In this document: positions 63,585 to 64,000 of the stretch, piece after piece
Layout of the letters: each line of letters begins with the position of its first letter
How positions within the stretch are numbered: position 1 is the stretch's first letter
Source of the DNA: Rhodococcus sp. ARC_M6
GTDB taxonomy: Bacteria > Actinomycetota > Actinomycetes > Mycobacteriales > Mycobacteriaceae
Assembly: GCF_022810305.1 (NCBI RefSeq)
Contig: NZ_JALGQH010000011.1
Span: 62,001-126,000, forward strand
Direction: 5' to 3'
Length of the DNA stretch: 64,000 nt
The notes under the pieces: generated by a model
Seen by the model: the letters and a program-made list of their open reading frames with translations, nothing else
The model's database searches: none
What the model was told of the DNA's origin: nothing
Translations under genes and position numbers: made by a program

Positions 63585-64000
63585 TCAGGTGAACGGAGTG
63601 ATCGAAACGTCGGACGCAGTGAGTAGCTTCCGAATTTCGGTAGCCATGTCGACAGCGGCGGGGCTGTCTCCGTGTACGCAGACAGAGTCGGCATTGACGG
63701 TCAGAACGGTGCCGTCGATCGCGTCGACGGTGCCTTCGACAACGATCCGGCGGACCCGTTCGGCAATGGCGACCGGGTCGTGAAGGACTGCGCCGGGCTG
63801 GTTTCGGGGAACCAGTGTTCCCTCGGGCGTATAGGCACGGTCGGCAAATGCCTCGGTGACAACACGCAGGCCGGCAGCTTCGGCCTCGGCCAGAAACACG
63901 GAACCCGGTAGGCCGAGAACCGGGAGGGACGCGTCGTAGCTGCGAACGGCGCCGACAACTGCCCGTGCTTGCTCCCGGTGGTGAACTATCGCGTTGTAGA
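63585..64000 (-). CDS. pxpA: 5-oxoprolinase subunit A (LamB/YcsF family), C-terminal part
   Basis: The frame runs off the right edge of the window; 138 C-terminal residues are visible. [38 protein letters not shown] and [16 protein letters not shown] are hallmark PxpA/YcsF segments. PxpA hydrolyses the 5-oxoproline derivative activated by PxpBC. The start codon is outside the window. Confidence 0.9.
   Translation of the reverse strand, partial: YNAIVHHREQARAVVGAVRSYDASLPVLGLPGSVFLAEAEAAGLRVVTEAFADRAYTPEGTLVPRNQPGAVLHDPVAIAERVRRIVVEGTVDAIDGTVLTVNADSVCVHGDSPAAVDMATEIRKLLTASDVSITPFT

Overview
The window is a chromosomal segment of a high-GC actinomycete of the Mycobacteriales, most probably a Rhodococcus close to R. 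erythropolis/R. qingshengii. The evidence is high GC with GTG/TTG starts and tight ATGA/GTGA overlaps, mycolate-group genes (lsr2, mhuD, carD, lpqE-like, lpqN-like, mce), and a gene order that follows the Mycobacterium tuberculosis Rv3626c-Rv3579c backbone from recalled knowledge. No tRNA, rRNA, CRISPR array or complete insertion sequence was seen.

Layout. 1-12.6 kb is core: end of a zinc metalloprotease gene, tilS, hpt, a PH-domain gene, ftsH, the folate operon folE-folP-folB-folK with two membrane-protein genes, a DUF2520 gene, then panC-panD-coaX. 12.6-16.2 kb is an accessory block: a short cysteine-codon leader ORF ahead of a cysteine dioxygenase/rhodanese pair, then a divergent AraC regulator and NmrA/DUF1772 pair. 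16.2-23.8 kb returns to core: lysS, lsr2, two tandem secreted lipases, clpC and a deaminase.

23.8-43.8 kb is mainly accessory metabolism and regulation: frameshifted type VII secretion substrate genes, an acyl-CoA ligase/crotonase operon with a double TetR regulator, OsmC, a two-component system, a tandem duplication of a DsbA-like gene, a GAF regulator with an acetoin-reductase-like SDR, an unknown membrane protein, an MFS pump with a divergent MarR, an NTF2-flavin monooxygenase fusion, and cobalt transporter genes cbtBA behind a cobalamin riboswitch. mhuD, a hydrolase and a HIT protein follow.

43.8-64 kb: a large ATP-binding LuxR regulator, mutY, and an mce operon that looks internally deleted (truncated yrbE joined to a mceD tail, then mceE, mceF and an Mce-associated gene). 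Core genes follow: carbonic anhydrase, disA, a thioesterase, radA, lpqE, carD, ispD-ispF, cysS and rlmB. The end holds a secreted repeat protein, an LpqN-like lipoprotein and two 5-oxoprolinase subunit genes, the last cut by the window edge.

The most notable observations are the mce deletion scar, the cysteine leader ORF, 10-bp-phased TGCAAC boxes shared by two promoters, the broken type VII substrate genes, and the riboswitch with a visible hairpin over the cbtB ribosome binding site.
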